Assembly: GCF_900188385.1 (NCBI RefSeq)
Contig: NZ_FZOI01000001.1
Location: 372,001-436,000, forward strand
DNA from: Azospirillum sp. RU38E
GTDB taxonomy: Bacteria > Pseudomonadota > Alphaproteobacteria > Azospirillales > Azospirillaceae
Direction: 5' to 3'
DNA length: 64,000 bases
In this document: one piece after another, positions 33,789 to 43,169 of the stretch
Position numbering within the stretch: position 1 is the stretch's first letter
Layout: the number at the start of each line of letters is the position of its first letter
Notes under the pieces: model-generated
What the model was told of the DNA's origin: nothing
The model's database searches: none
Seen by the model: only the letters and a program-made list of their open reading frames with translations
Position numbers and translations under genes: made by a program

Positions 33789-35586
33789 ACCCGTCCAGCA
33801 GCTTGGCGATCTGGCCGCTATCCAGCTTGACCATCACCTGTTCCGCCAGGGCGGTGGCGCGGTTCAAGCCCAGCGCCCGCACGCGGCGCTTCACCAGGGG
33901 CAGGTTGGCCGGTGCCATGGAGAGTTCACGCACACCCAGCCCCAGCAGCAGGGCGGTGAAACGCGGATCGCCGGCCATTTCCCCGCAGATGGAAACCGGG
34001 ATGCGGGCATGGTTGGCCGCCTGCACGGTGAATTGCACCAACCGCAGCACCGCCGGGTGCAGCGGGTCGTAAAGATGGGCCACCTGCTCATCACCCCGGT
34101 CGATGGCAAGCGTATACTGGATCAGGTCATTGGTACCGATGGCGAAGAAATCGCAGACATTGGCCAGGGCGTCGGCCGCCAGGGCCGCCGCCGGTATCTC
34201 GATCATGGCGCCCAGCTTGGGCATTTCCGCCGGGATCGGCACGCCGCGCCGCTGCAGGCGGCGGGCGACGATATTCATCATGTCGCGCACATGCCGCACT
34301 TCGCCGGGGGAACAGATCATCGGCACCAGCACGCGCAGCGGCCCATGGGCGGCGGCGCGCAACATGGCGGCCAGTTGGGTTTCCAGCAGCTTGGGTTCCT
34401 TCAGCCCCAGCCGGATGGCGCGCAGGCCCAGGGCGGGGTTGGCCGGGCTGGCGAAATGTTGGCGCAATGGCCCGGCCAGCTTTTCGCCCCCCACATCCAG
34501 GGTGCGGGCGGTGACCGGGCGCCCTTCCATCTTCTCCACCAGGGTGCGCAGCACCTCGTACTGCTCTTCCTCTCCTGGCAGATCGTTGCGGTTCATGTAC
34601 AGGAACTCGGTGCGCAGCAGGCCGATGCCGGCGGCACCGGCATCGCGGGCATTGTCCTGCTCACGCGGCAGTTCCAGATTGGCCTGCAGGCCGATGGTGG
34701 TGCCATCCAGGGTGATGGCGGGCAGGCCACCCAGACCGCGCAACTGCTCCCGCTCCGCCCGCCAGGCGGTCTGGCGCTGGCGATATTCGGCCAGCATTTC
34801 CGGGGAGGGGTTCAGCAGCACCCGGCCCTGCTGCCCGTCCAGGATCACCATATCGCCCGGCTGCACACCCTGCAGCAGCCCCGCTGCGCCCAGCACGGCC
34901 GGCAGGCCCAGCGATCTGGCCATGATGGCGGTGTGGCCCTCCGCCCCGCCCAGCACGGTGGCAAAACCGGCGATGCGTGCCGGGTCCAGCAGGGCGGTAT
35001 CGGCGGGCGTCAGTTCCTCTGCCAGAATCACCGAATCGTTCGGCAGGCGGGAAAAGGCGAGATAGGGCGTGTCCTGCAGGTTGCGGATCAGCCGCCGGCC
35101 CGCCTCCCGGATATCATCCACGCGGGCGGCCAGATAGGCATCATCCATGGCGGCGAAGCTCTGCGCCAGGGCCGCAATCTCCTGCTGCACGGCCGATTCG
35201 GCATTGGCCAGATCGTCGCGGATGCGCCGTTCCACCCCACGGATCAGGCGGGAACCGGACAGCATGGCCTGATGCGCTTCCAGCAGGGTGGCGACGTCGG
35301 CCGCCGCCTCCTCCGGCAGGGTGCGGGCCTTCAGCTTCAGCTTGGCCAGCTGGCGCCGGGCCTTTTCCACCGCATGGTGAAAGCGCTTCAACTCGTCAGC
35401 CACCGCCTCGGCGGCGATTTCATATTCCGGCACCTGGGGGGTGCCGGCTTCCACCACATGCGCGGGGCCGATGGCGATGCCGGGTGACACGCCCAAGCCG
35501 CGCAGGATGCGCTGGCGGCCGGGAAGTCCGGATGAAATGTCGGTCGCCGTCCCGCCGGTGCGGGCATGGTCGTTGCGCGGGGTCAT
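33769..35586 (-). CDS. ptsI: PTS Enzyme I (phosphoenolpyruvate-protein phosphotransferase)
   Basis: A 605-aa Enzyme I. The active His218 lies in GGAEGHTAIMARSLGLPAV; most family members have R-T-S before His, so A-E-G here is unusual. The PEP-binding domain shows RTEFLYMNR, GVMIE-like LGAMIEIPAA, FFAIGTNDLIQYTLA and ICGEMAGD. No N-terminal GAF domain is present, so it is EI-like rather than PtsP. It transfers phosphate from PEP to HPr. It is the last gene of the minus-strand phosphorelay operon, 149 bases behind HPr. Confidence 0.94.
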   Translation of the reverse strand: MTPRNDHARTGGTATDISSGLPGRQRILRGLGVSPGIAIGPAHVVEAGTPQVPEYEIAAEAVADELKRFHHAVEKARRQLAKLKLKARTLPEEAAADVATLLEAHQAMLSGSRLIRGVERRIRDDLANAESAVQQEIAALAQSFAAMDDAYLAARVDDIREAGRRLIRNLQDTPYLAFSRLPNDSVILAEELTPADTALLDPARIAGFATVLGGAEGHTAIMARSLGLPAVLGAAGLLQGVQPGDMVILDGQQGRVLLNPSPEMLAEYRQRQTAWRAEREQLRGLGGLPAITLDGTTIGLQANLELPREQDNARDAGAAGIGLLRTEFLYMNRNDLPGEEEQYEVLRTLVEKMEGRPVTARTLDVGGEKLAGPLRQHFASPANPALGLRAIRLGLKEPKLLETQLAAMLRAAAHGPLRVLVPMICSPGEVRHVRDMMNIVARRLQRRGVPIPAEMPKLGAMIEIPAAALAADALANVCDFFAIGTNDLIQYTLAIDRGDEQVAHLYDPLHPAVLRLVQFTVQAANHARIPVSICGEMAGDPRFTALLLGLGVRELSMAPANLPLVKRRVRALGLNRATALAEQVMVKLDSGQIAKLLDGFNETLA

Positions 35587-35735
35587 GGGCTGTTTCCTGC
35601 GGGCCTGTCGCCCGCTTATAGTCCAACGCCGGCCTTACGCCCAGGCGGCGGACCATAACCTTCCGTTTCGGGGGATATTTCCCGGTTCTGCGACCGGGTT
35701 GGGGGCCTGATTCTGCTGGCGCGGTGCCGGCCGGC

Positions 35736-36023
35736 TTAATCCTCGCCGAACTTGTCCGCCACCAGCTGGACCAGGGCATCCATCACTTCCTGCGCCTGCC
35801 GCCCGGCGGCCAGAATCTCAATCTGGGTGTCGATGCTGGCGGCCAGCATCATCAGCCCCATGATGGAGACGCCGGAGACCTCCGTATCGCCGCGCACCAC
35901 CTCCACCTGTGCGTCATACTCTCCGGCCAGCCGCACGAATTTGGCGGCGGCCCGGGCGTGCAGGCCACGGCGGTTGCGGATGGTGACGGTCTGTTTCAGC
36001 GCATCGGGGGGCAGTAGGCTCAA
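35736..36023 (-). CDS. ptsH: Phosphocarrier HPr
   Basis: A 95-aa HPr. The catalytic His22 stands in RRGLHARAAAKF and the regulatory site is Ser52 in GVSIMGLMML, the residue phosphorylated by HPr kinase. Both phosphorylation sites plus hprK in the same operon indicate a regulatory rather than purely transport role. It follows the EIIA gene after 15 bases. Confidence 0.96.
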   Translation of the reverse strand: MSLLPPDALKQTVTIRNRRGLHARAAAKFVRLAGEYDAQVEVVRGDTEVSGVSIMGLMMLAASIDTQIEILAAGRQAQEVMDALVQLVADKFGED

Positions 36024-36038
36024 GCTTTTCTTCCCATC

Positions 36039-36443
36039 TCAGCTTTCGGCCAGCAATGCCGAAGCCACATTGATATATTTGCGGCCGGCTGCCTGGGCAT
36101 CGGCGACCGCCTTGTTCAAGTCTGCACCGGCTTTGCGGACCGATGCCAGCTTGATCAGCATGGGCAGGTTCATGCCGGCGATCACTTCCACCTTGGCGCG
36201 GTCCATGATGGAGATGGCAAGGTTCGACGGTGTGCCACCGAACATGTCGGTCAGCACAACCACCCCGTCACCGGTGTCACAGGCGGCGACGCTGGCCAGG
36301 ATGTCGTTGCGCCGCTGTTCCATATCATCTTCCGGGCCAATGCAGACGGCGCGTACCTGCGCCTGCTGCCCCACGACATGTTCCAGGGCGGCGATGAATT
36401 CCTCGGCCAGACGGCCGTGGGTGACAAGGACCAAGCCGATCAT
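36039..36443 (-). CDS. manX: PTS EIIA component, mannose/fructose family
   Basis: A 134-aa EIIA-Man domain with phosphoacceptor His9 in LVLVTHGRLAEEF and the LTDMFGGTPSNLA motif. It lacks any EIIB or EIIC partner nearby, as is general for the alphaproteobacterial regulatory phosphorelay. The start overlaps the rapZ stop (ATGA), so the genes are translationally coupled. Confidence 0.94.
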   Translation of the reverse strand: MIGLVLVTHGRLAEEFIAALEHVVGQQAQVRAVCIGPEDDMEQRRNDILASVAACDTGDGVVVLTDMFGGTPSNLAISIMDRAKVEVIAGMNLPMLIKLASVRKAGADLNKAVADAQAAGRKYINVASALLAES

Positions 36444-37414
36444 CTGCTTTCCCTTGGGGATTCGCCGGCAGCCAGACCGATATCGGTGGCCGCCGTCTGG
36501 GTGAGGGGGGCGGCCGGCGCCGCCTCCTTGCGGACGAGGTCGCGGTGCGCCTCGCCAACCTTGAAGCCCCGCTCCTTCAGCCATTCGGCGAGCGTATGGG
36601 CGATGAAGACCGACCGGTGCTTGCCGCCGGTACAGCCGATGGCAATGGTCAGGTAATGTTTGCCTTCGCGCACATAGCGCGGCAACAGCGGTTCCAGCAG
36701 CCGGGTCAGGTTCTGGAAGAAATCCACATAATCCGGATCATGCGCCACATAATCGGCCACCGGCTGGTCCAGCCCGGTCAGTGCCCGCAGGCGCGGATCC
36801 CAATGCGGATTGTCCAGAAAGCGCACATCGAAGACCAGATCGGATTCGCGCGGCACGCCCTGGCGATAGGAAAAACTGGTGACGAAAATCTTCAGCGCCG
36901 GCCCGTCATCCAGATGGAACAGGCCAGCCAGATGGCGGCGCGCATCATGGATGGAGAAATAGGTGGTATCCACCACCTCATCCGCCGCATCGCGCAAAGG
37001 CTGCATCACCACCCGTTCATGGGCGATACCGTCCAGCACCGGGCGATCCAGCGCCATCGGGTGCGGGCGCCGCGTCTCCGTATAGCGGCGCTGCAGCGCG
37101 TCGGCATGGGCGTCCATGAACAGCAGCCGCACCCGCAGGTCCGGCCGCTGGCGCAGGGCGGCGATCTGGTCCAGCAGGGTATGGGCGTTGAAATCACGGG
37201 TGCGGCTGTCAATGCCAATGACCAGCGGCCGGTCATGGCTCTGGCTCACCAGCGGTTCCAGCAGGGAGAGGCGGAGATTATCCACCGCCTCATATCCCAG
37301 ATCCTCCAGGCATTTCATGGCGGTCGACAGGCCGCTGCCCGACATGCCGGTGGCCACCACCACCGGCAGCGGGGCGTCGACGTTGAAACTGTGCCCCTGG
37401 TCCTGCTCTGTCAT
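36440..37414 (-). CDS. rapZ: RNase adapter RapZ-like nucleotide-binding protein
   Basis: A 324-aa RapZ/YvcJ-family protein. The Walker A region reads G23-M-S-G-S-G-L29-S30: leucine replaces the usual Lys/Arg. The C-terminal domain keeps GCTGGKHRSVFIAHTLAEWL and the HRDL segment. In E. coli RapZ binds an sRNA and RNase E to control glucosamine synthesis; in alphaproteobacteria its role beside hprK is less clear. Both ends overlap their neighbours by four bases. Confidence 0.93.
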   Translation of the reverse strand: MTEQDQGHSFNVDAPLPVVVATGMSGSGLSTAMKCLEDLGYEAVDNLRLSLLEPLVSQSHDRPLVIGIDSRTRDFNAHTLLDQIAALRQRPDLRVRLLFMDAHADALQRRYTETRRPHPMALDRPVLDGIAHERVVMQPLRDAADEVVDTTYFSIHDARRHLAGLFHLDDGPALKIFVTSFSYRQGVPRESDLVFDVRFLDNPHWDPRLRALTGLDQPVADYVAHDPDYVDFFQNLTRLLEPLLPRYVREGKHYLTIAIGCTGGKHRSVFIAHTLAEWLKERGFKVGEAHRDLVRKEAAPAAPLTQTAATDIGLAAGESPRESR

Positions 37415-37896
37415 TGTCGCACCCCTGTGGCATGGCAGGCCATGGCCCAGGCCGGTTCCCCCGGTACCAGCGGGCCATCGGCCGCCAGCGTGCGCATGGC
37501 CAGCCGCAGGGCGGCGGGGGCGGAGGCGTGGAAGGGGGCCAGCGACAGGCAGGGCAGGCGGACGCCATGCAGCATGGCGTGGCGGGGAAGCGGTAGCCGC
37601 TCAACCTGACCCGCCGGGACCAGATCAACCAGCAACCTTATTGGTGTAGGGGACAGATGCGGCACGGCCAGAACCCCCAGCCCCCGCACCTCCAGCAGGC
37701 CCGCCAGCGCTGGCGGGGCGGCGGCCAGCAAGGCCGCATCCTCCCCATGCGTCAGATCAACACGGTCATCGGCCACCAGCGCCGCACCGGCATCCAGCAG
37801 CCGCAAGGCCAGATCAGATTTGCCGCAGCCTGACGGTCCCCGCAACAGCAGACCGGCACCGTCGATCGCTACACAGCTTGCGTGAATCTGGATCAT
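37411..37896 (-). CDS. hprK: HPr kinase/phosphorylase, short alphaproteobacterial form
   Basis: A 161-aa protein equivalent to the C-terminal catalytic domain only, the usual alphaproteobacterial form. Walker A is G20PSGCGKSD, the Asp pair VADDR follows, and LLEVRGLGVL is the HprK signature. It should phosphorylate Ser52 of HPr. It is the first gene of the operon; the two-component pair often found upstream in alphaproteobacteria is absent here, replaced by a 265-base gap and a TSUP permease. Confidence 0.93.
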   Translation of the reverse strand: MIQIHASCVAIDGAGLLLRGPSGCGKSDLALRLLDAGAALVADDRVDLTHGEDAALLAAAPPALAGLLEVRGLGVLAVPHLSPTPIRLLVDLVPAGQVERLPLPRHAMLHGVRLPCLSLAPFHASAPAALRLAMRTLAADGPLVPGEPAWAMACHATGVRQ

Positions 37897-38161
37897 GGTC
37901 AGCGATAGATGGGTATAAAGGATGCCTGAGACAATAAGCTGTCCCGGCCCCGATCATCCAATCGCCATACCGGCTGATGCGCCATCGTTGCGTTCGCCCC
38001 GTACAATGGAATGGTATTCTTATCAAAGCCTCTGCCCTGGGGCGAGCGTAATTGGAAACCGACCGGCCGTTGGGCGATGCGGTCAGGACAGGGAAGGCTC
38101 CCACAATCGTTGGCGCAAAAATGCTTGTGTCCGGTATAGAAAACACACCTCCCCTGACCGG

Positions 38162-38968
38162 ATGGCCTGCCCCGTGCCTGATTTCATCACCTCCGACATT
38201 CTGGCCTTCCTGGTTGCCGCTGCCTTTACCGCCGGATTCATTGATGCCATTGCCGGCGGCGGCGGCTTGATCACCATCCCTGCCCTGCTGTCGGCAGGTA
38301 TCTCCCCGGCGGCAGCGCTCGCCACCAATAAATTGCAGGGCAGTTTCGGCACGGCCATGGCCACCTTTACCTTCTGGCGGGCCGGCCAGATCGAGCTGAA
38401 GGCCATGGCTTTCCCGGTGGCCTGTGTGCTGGTGGGGGCGGCGGCGGGCACCGGGCTGGTGCAGCATGTCGGCGGCGGCTTCCTGATGGCGCTGATCCCG
38501 CTGCTGCTGGTGGCCATTGCGCTTTATTTCCTGCTCAGCCCGCGTGTGGGGGATGTGGAGGCGCAGGCCCGCATCAGCCTGCGTGCCTTCAGCCTGACCG
38601 TCGGGCTGGCGGTTGGTTTCTATGATGGTTTCTTCGGGCCGGGCACCGGCAGCTTCTTCGCCCTGGGCTGTGTCGCCCTGCTGGGCATGAATATGCGCCG
38701 GGCCACCGCCAATACCAAATTGCTAAATTTCACCAGCAATATCGTCAGCCTTGCCGTCTTCGCGCTGGGTGGCCAGATACTCTGGCTGGTCGGGCTCTCC
38801 ATGGCGGTGGGGCAGGCGGCGGGGGCTTTCCTGGGCTCCCACGCCGCCCTGCGATTCGGCGCCCGGCTGGTGCGGCCCCTGCTGGTCATCGTCTGCCTGG
38901 GTATGACGGTGCGGCTGGTGGCCAACCCGGACCACCCGCTTTATGCTTGGGTCCGGCAGTTGTTCTGA
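38162..38968 (+). CDS. TSUP (TauE/SafE) family anion permease
   Basis: A 268-aa membrane protein with eight predicted helices. The duplicated TSUP signatures are GFIDAIAGGGGLITIPALL in the first half and VGFYDGFFGPGTGSFF in the second. Members export sulfite, sulfoacetate or related anions. I take ATG 38162; the ribosome-binding site is weak. The upstream frame to 37922 is probably not coding. Repeat copy D starts 22 bases behind the stop. Confidence 0.9.
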   Translation: MACPVPDFITSDILAFLVAAAFTAGFIDAIAGGGGLITIPALLSAGISPAAALATNKLQGSFGTAMATFTFWRAGQIELKAMAFPVACVLVGAAAGTGLVQHVGGGFLMALIPLLLVAIALYFLLSPRVGDVEAQARISLRAFSLTVGLAVGFYDGFFGPGTGSFFALGCVALLGMNMRRATANTKLLNFTSNIVSLAVFALGGQILWLVGLSMAVGQAAGAFLGSHAALRFGARLVRPLLVIVCLGMTVRLVANPDHPLYAWVRQLF

Positions 38969-38990
38969 CCCGGTTTTGCCGATGGTGTAA

Positions 38991-39136
38991 TACCAACGGT
39001 CAGCATTCATGACCGTTGGTACGGCGGCGACCGCCGCCGCGCCGCTTGGTAGCGGCGTAGCCAAGCCAGCGGATGCTGGCGCCGGCGATTGAGGGGCGCG
39101 AAAGCGTGACCTTCGGTCATGATTTCGTGCCGAGAT
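38991..39136 (+). repeat. Structured intergenic repeat, copy D
   Basis: Copy D lies between the TSUP gene and moeB. The opening hairpin is TACCAACGGTCA/TGACCGTTGGTA (38991-39021). Then come stem 3 (GGCGG/CCGCC), stem 2 (GCCGCT-TGGT-AGCGGC), the linker AGCCAAG, stem 1 (CCAGC/GCTGG) and GCGCCGGCGATTGAGGG, and an imperfect closing hairpin with a TGACC/GGTCA core. Confidence 0.85.
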
Positions 39137-39154
39137 GATAATTCGTGAGGCCCC

Positions 39155-39958
39155 ATGCTGGATTTGACCGACAGCCAGATCGAACGCTATGCCCGCCACA
39201 TCATGCTGCCCCAGGTGGGCGGGGTGGGGCAATCACGGCTGCTCTCCTCCTCCGTTCTGGTGGTGGGGGCGGGGGGATTGGGCGCGCCCTTGCTGCTCTA
39301 TCTGGCCGCCGCTGGGGTCGGGCGAATCGGCATTGTCGATGATGATACGGTGGATCTCTCCAACCTGCAGCGGCAGGTGATCCACGATACGGCCGGCATC
39401 GGCGTGCCCAAGGTGGAGAGTGCTGCCGCCCGCATCCGCGCCATCAACCCCGATGTGGTGGTGGAGCCGCACCGGCTGCGGCTGAATGCTGGCAATGTGC
39501 TGGATTTGATCGGGCGCTATGATCTGGTGGCCGACGGCACGGATAATTTCGCCACCCGCTTCCTGTTGAACGATGCCTGCCATCTGGTCGGGCGTACGCT
39601 GGTCAGCGCCGCCATGCTGCGATTCGAGGGGCAGCTCTCGACCTTCAAGTCTCACCAGGGGCACGCCCATCCCTGCTATCGCTGCATTTTCCGCGATCCG
39701 CCGCCGCCGGGCACGGTGCCCACCTGCTCAGAAGGTGGCGTGCTGGGGGCGCTGGCCGGCAGCCTGGGCAGCCTGCAGGCGGTGGAGGTGCTGAAGGAAT
39801 TGCTGGGTATCGGCGACAGCCTGTCCGGTCGGCTCTTGCTTTATTCAGCGCTGGAAACCAGTTTCCGTACCATAAAGGTGCGGCGCGACCCGGAATGCCC
39901 CACCTGTGGTGACCATCCGGTCTATTGCGATCTTTCGCACCATCCCTCCCCGAAATGA
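39155..39958 (+). CDS. moeB: MoeB/ThiF-family adenylyltransferase
   Basis: A 267-aa E1-like enzyme. The nucleotide loop GAGGLGAPLLLYLAAAGVG lies at residues 37-55, the ND loop includes DLSNLQRQVIH and the zinc site uses CYRC and CPTC. It activates the C-terminus of a ubiquitin-like sulfur carrier (MoaD or ThiS), for molybdopterin or thiamine synthesis. It has no rhodanese domain. The adjacent DsrE-like gene, 10 bases downstream, fits sulfur trafficking. Confidence 0.93.
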   Translation: MLDLTDSQIERYARHIMLPQVGGVGQSRLLSSSVLVVGAGGLGAPLLLYLAAAGVGRIGIVDDDTVDLSNLQRQVIHDTAGIGVPKVESAAARIRAINPDVVVEPHRLRLNAGNVLDLIGRYDLVADGTDNFATRFLLNDACHLVGRTLVSAAMLRFEGQLSTFKSHQGHAHPCYRCIFRDPPPPGTVPTCSEGGVLGALAGSLGSLQAVEVLKELLGIGDSLSGRLLLYSALETSFRTIKVRRDPECPTCGDHPVYCDLSHHPSPK

Positions 39959-39968
39959 GGCTTTCCCC

Positions 39969-40391
39969 ATGCCCCAAGGTTCGCAAGGTCTGGCGCTGAT
40001 CGTTCAGGCCGGCGGTTATGATCGTGTGCATTATGCCCTGGTGCTGGCCAGTGCGGCGGCGGCCACCGGGCGGCCGGTGACCCTGTTCTTCACCGGCCGC
40101 GCCCTGCCGGCGCTGCTGGACCGGCAAGGCTGGCGCCGGCTGGATTTCTCCGATGATGGCACCAGCCCTGAGGCACGGGACGCCACGCTGGCCCATCGCG
40201 GCGTGGCCACGATGGAAGAATTGCTGACGGCCTGTGCCGAACTGGGTGTGCGCTTCCTGGCCTGTGAGATGGGCTGGCGGGCGCTGGGCCTAAGGGATGT
40301 CACCATCCGCCCAGACCTGTCGGTGGAAACGGCGGGGGTGGTAACTTTGCTGGGCGCCGTCCCGCCGGATCACCACCTGATTTATGTGTAA
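39969..40391 (+). CDS. DsrE/peroxiredoxin-like family protein
   Basis: A 140-aa protein of the DsrE/DsrF-like fold, with the opening LALIVQAGGYDRVHYALVLA and a cysteine in RFLACEMGW in the position that carries sulfur in DsrE-type proteins. Start ATG 39969 follows the moeB stop by ten bases, so the pair is an operon. A role in sulfur transfer is inferred from fold and neighbour. Confidence 0.85.
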   Translation: MPQGSQGLALIVQAGGYDRVHYALVLASAAAATGRPVTLFFTGRALPALLDRQGWRRLDFSDDGTSPEARDATLAHRGVATMEELLTACAELGVRFLACEMGWRALGLRDVTIRPDLSVETAGVVTLLGAVPPDHHLIYV

Positions 40392-40509
40392 CCCCCTTAC
40401 TGCCCTGCTTGCCGCACATTTCGCCCCTTTGGCCAAAGCCCTTTTCCCGTCTCGATTCGCGCGATAGGGTCGCGGCCTGTTTTGCCGCTTCAAGGAACGG
40501 GTTTGGGTG

Positions 40510-41784
40510 ATGGCGAAGGATATAGAGACGGCCGCAGTGACGATTGTGCCGCCCAATGGGCCGCTGGTGGGGCGTGTGGCGCCGCCGGGGTCGAAATCCA
40601 TCACCAACCGGGCCTTGCTGCTGGCAGCCCTGGCCCGGGGCACCAGCCGCCTGACCGGCGCGCTGAAAAGCGACGACACCAAGCATATGGCCAATGCCCT
40701 GCGCCAGATGGGTATCGGGGTGGAAGAACCGGACGAGACGACCTTCATCGTCACCAGCCCCGGCCATCTGACGGCCCCGCAGGGGCCGCTGTTTCTGGGC
40801 AATGCCGGCACGGCCACCCGCTTCCTGACTGCCGCGGTTGCCAGTGTGGATGGCACCGTGGTGGTGGATGGCGATGAGCATATGCGCAAGCGCCCCATCG
40901 GCCCGCTGGTCACGGCGCTGCGCGCCCTGTCGGTCGATCTGGAGGCGCCGACAGGCTGCCCGCCCGTCACCGTGCGCGGCAAGGGCGCTTTGCCGCCGGG
41001 CCGGGTGGAAATCGATGCCGGCCTGTCCAGCCAATATGTCAGCGCCATCCTGATGGCGGCGGCCTGCAGCAGCGGCCCGGTGGAGATTGTTCTGAAGGGC
41101 AGCGAGATCGGCGCGCGCGGCTATATCGACCTGACCGTGGCGGCCATGCGGGCCTTTGGCGCCAGCGTGGAACAGCCCGATGCCGCCACCTGGCGGGTAC
41201 AGCCCACCGGATATCGCGCCGCCGATTATGTGATCGAGCCCGATGCCTCGGCGGCAACATATCTCTGGGCGGCGGAAGCGCTGACCGGCGGGCGAATCGA
41301 TCTGGGGGTGCCGGCCGATGCCTTCACCCAGCCCGATGCCAAGGCCCAGGCGATCATCGCCCAGTTCCCCGACATGCCGGCGGTGATTGATGGCTCGCAG
41401 ATGCAGGATGCCATCCCGACGCTGGCCGTGCTGGCCGCCTTCAACAACAATCCCGTCCGCTTCGTCGGCATCGCCAATCTGCGCGTCAAGGAATGCGACC
41501 GGGTGCGCGCACTGTCCACTGAGCTGACGCGAATCCGTCCGGGTCTGGCCTGGGAGGAGGGGGATGACCTGATCGTCGCTGCCGACCCGTCCCTGGCCGG
41601 CCAGACGCTGGCCACGGAAATCCACACCTATGCCGACCATCGCATTGCCATGTGCTTTGCGCTGGCCGGGCTGAAGCTGCATGGCATCACCATTCTGGAC
41701 CCGGTCTGCGTTGGCAAGACCTATCCGGGCTATTGGCGTGCCCTGGCGTCGCTGGGGGTGACGTTGGTGGACCGCAATGCCTGA
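40510..41784 (+). CDS. aroA: 3-phosphoshikimate 1-carboxyvinyltransferase (EPSP synthase)
   Basis: A 424-aa EPSP synthase. It shows [16 protein letters not shown], the glyphosate-loop region [14 protein letters not shown] and the C-terminal [23 protein letters not shown] and [13 protein letters not shown]. It makes EPSP in the shikimate pathway. ATG 40510 is used; a GTG three bases earlier is equally possible (AAGGAA precedes both). It overlaps mutM by eight bases. Confidence 0.97.
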   Translation: MAKDIETAAVTIVPPNGPLVGRVAPPGSKSITNRALLLAALARGTSRLTGALKSDDTKHMANALRQMGIGVEEPDETTFIVTSPGHLTAPQGPLFLGNAGTATRFLTAAVASVDGTVVVDGDEHMRKRPIGPLVTALRALSVDLEAPTGCPPVTVRGKGALPPGRVEIDAGLSSQYVSAILMAAACSSGPVEIVLKGSEIGARGYIDLTVAAMRAFGASVEQPDAATWRVQPTGYRAADYVIEPDASAATYLWAAEALTGGRIDLGVPADAFTQPDAKAQAIIAQFPDMPAVIDGSQMQDAIPTLAVLAAFNNNPVRFVGIANLRVKECDRVRALSTELTRIRPGLAWEEGDDLIVAADPSLAGQTLATEIHTYADHRIAMCFALAGLKLHGITILDPVCVGKTYPGYWRALASLGVTLVDRNA

Positions 41785-42619
41785 ATTGCCCGAGGTTGAA
41801 ACCGTCCGCCGGGGCCTGGCCCTGAAGCTGGAAGGCAGGGTGCTGGTGCGGGTGGACCAGCACCGGCCCAACCTGCGCTTTCCCCTGCCAGCGGATTTCG
41901 CCGCCCGGCTGACGGGGCGGCGGGTGCTGTCACTGGACCGGCGGGCCAAATATATCCTGATCCGCGTGGATGGCGGGCTGGTCTGGATGATCCATCTGGG
42001 CATGTCCGGCAGCATGGTGGTGAAGCCCGGCCCCGCCGGGGCCCCCGCCGCGCATGACCATCTGGTGTTCCATACCGATGATGGCTGGGTCGTCACCTAT
42101 AATGACGTGCGCCGATTCGGTTTCATGGACCTGTTCGACGAATCCGGGCTGGACAGCCACCCGATGCTGGCCGCACTGGGGCCGGAACCGCTGGGCAATG
42201 GCTTCCATGGGGCCGCCCTGTCGGAACGACTGGCCGGCCGCCGCACGCCGATCAAGGCGGCCCTGCTGGATCAGAGCGTGGTGGCGGGCCTGGGAAATAT
42301 CTATGTCTGCGAGGCCCTGTTCCGCGCCGGCATCGCCCCCACCCGGCTGGCCGACAGCGTGGCCGGTGCCGATTCCGAACGGCTGGTGCCGATCATCCGC
42401 GATGTGCTGGGGGAGGCGATTGCCGCTGGCGGTTCCACATTGCGTGACTTTGTCCAGTCCGATGGGGAGCTGGGCTATTTCCAGCATAATTTCCGTGTCT
42501 ATGGCCGGGAGGATGAGGCCTGCGTGACCTGCGGCCAGGATGGCGCGCCGGAAGGCCGCATCCGCCGCATCGTGCAATCCGGCCGCTCCACCTTCTTCTG
42601 CCCGCGCTGTCAGCGATAG
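41777..42619 (+). CDS. mutM: Formamidopyrimidine-DNA glycosylase
   Basis: A 280-aa Fpg. The catalytic N-terminal Pro follows the initiator Met ([14 protein letters not shown]), the H2TH region lies around [14 protein letters not shown] and the C-terminal zinc finger uses CVTC and CPRC. It excises 8-oxoguanine and nicks the strand. Its start overlaps the end of aroA, an uncommon pairing that couples translation of an amino-acid gene to a repair gene. Confidence 0.98.
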   Translation: MPELPEVETVRRGLALKLEGRVLVRVDQHRPNLRFPLPADFAARLTGRRVLSLDRRAKYILIRVDGGLVWMIHLGMSGSMVVKPGPAGAPAAHDHLVFHTDDGWVVTYNDVRRFGFMDLFDESGLDSHPMLAALGPEPLGNGFHGAALSERLAGRRTPIKAALLDQSVVAGLGNIYVCEALFRAGIAPTRLADSVAGADSERLVPIIRDVLGEAIAAGGSTLRDFVQSDGELGYFQHNFRVYGREDEACVTCGQDGAPEGRIRRIVQSGRSTFFCPRCQR

Positions 42620-42639
42620 GACGGGCAGGGGGCTGGAAT

Positions 42640-42686
42640 CATGATTGAATCGTCGCCTCACCGGGATTCGGCGGCGTTCAATCATG
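42640..42686 (+). repeat. Long hairpin behind mutM
   Basis: CATGATTGAA pairs perfectly with TTCAATCATG, and inside it CGTCGCC pairs with GGCGGCG. No T-run follows. It lies 20 bases behind the mutM stop, like the head hairpins of the A-F repeats, but the conserved core is absent. Confidence 0.6.
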
Positions 42687-42832
42687 CGCGACACAACATC
42701 TGTCTTATGCACAGGCATGACTTGCATCTGCTTTGCCGGTTGCAGTAGGGTGCCTTCCGAACATTACCGGGGATTCGGTAACGGCAACCGCCAGTCAAGC
42801 AAGTTTGGCATGGGCGGCCTGTCTTCACCCGC

Positions 42833-42861
42833 TTGACGGGTTGCCTGACCCCCTGTATAAG
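42833..42861 (+). promoter_or_regulatory. Sigma70 promoter of rpsT
   Basis: TTGACG, a 17-base spacer and TATAAG lie about 45 bases before the S20 start codon; an excellent housekeeping promoter. Confidence 0.85.
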
Positions 42862-42905
42862 CGCCGCTTCCTACGGCACATCCAAGTTCCGCGTGAAGGT
42901 TTTCC

Positions 42906-43169
42906 ATGGCCAATCATAAGTCCGCTGAGAAGCGCATCCGTCAGACCGCCCGCCGGACTGAAGTCAACCGCGCCCGCGTCAGCCGCATCCGTACCTTCCT
43001 GAAGAAGGTTGAAACCGCTATCGCGACCGGCGACAAGTCCGCCGCCGCCGAGGCTTTCAAGTCCGCTCAGCCGGAGCTGATGCGCGGCGCGAGCAAGGGC
43101 GTTCTGCACAAGAACACCGTTTCCCGCAAGCTGTCCCGTCTGTCCAGCCGCATCAAGGCGCTGGGCTGA
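42906..43169 (+). CDS. rpsT: 30S ribosomal protein S20
   Basis: An 87-aa basic protein of usual length with [17 protein letters not shown] at the start and the [18 protein letters not shown] helix at the end. It binds 16S rRNA in the small subunit body. rpsT directly before dnaA is a common alphaproteobacterial arrangement. Confidence 0.98.
   Translation: MANHKSAEKRIRQTARRTEVNRARVSRIRTFLKKVETAIATGDKSAAAEAFKSAQPELMRGASKGVLHKNTVSRKLSRLSSRIKALG

Noticed and set aside
38162-38968. Start of the TSUP gene at 37922
   Set aside because: The 80 added residues look like chance translation and lack membrane-protein features; the TSUP fold begins just after 38162.
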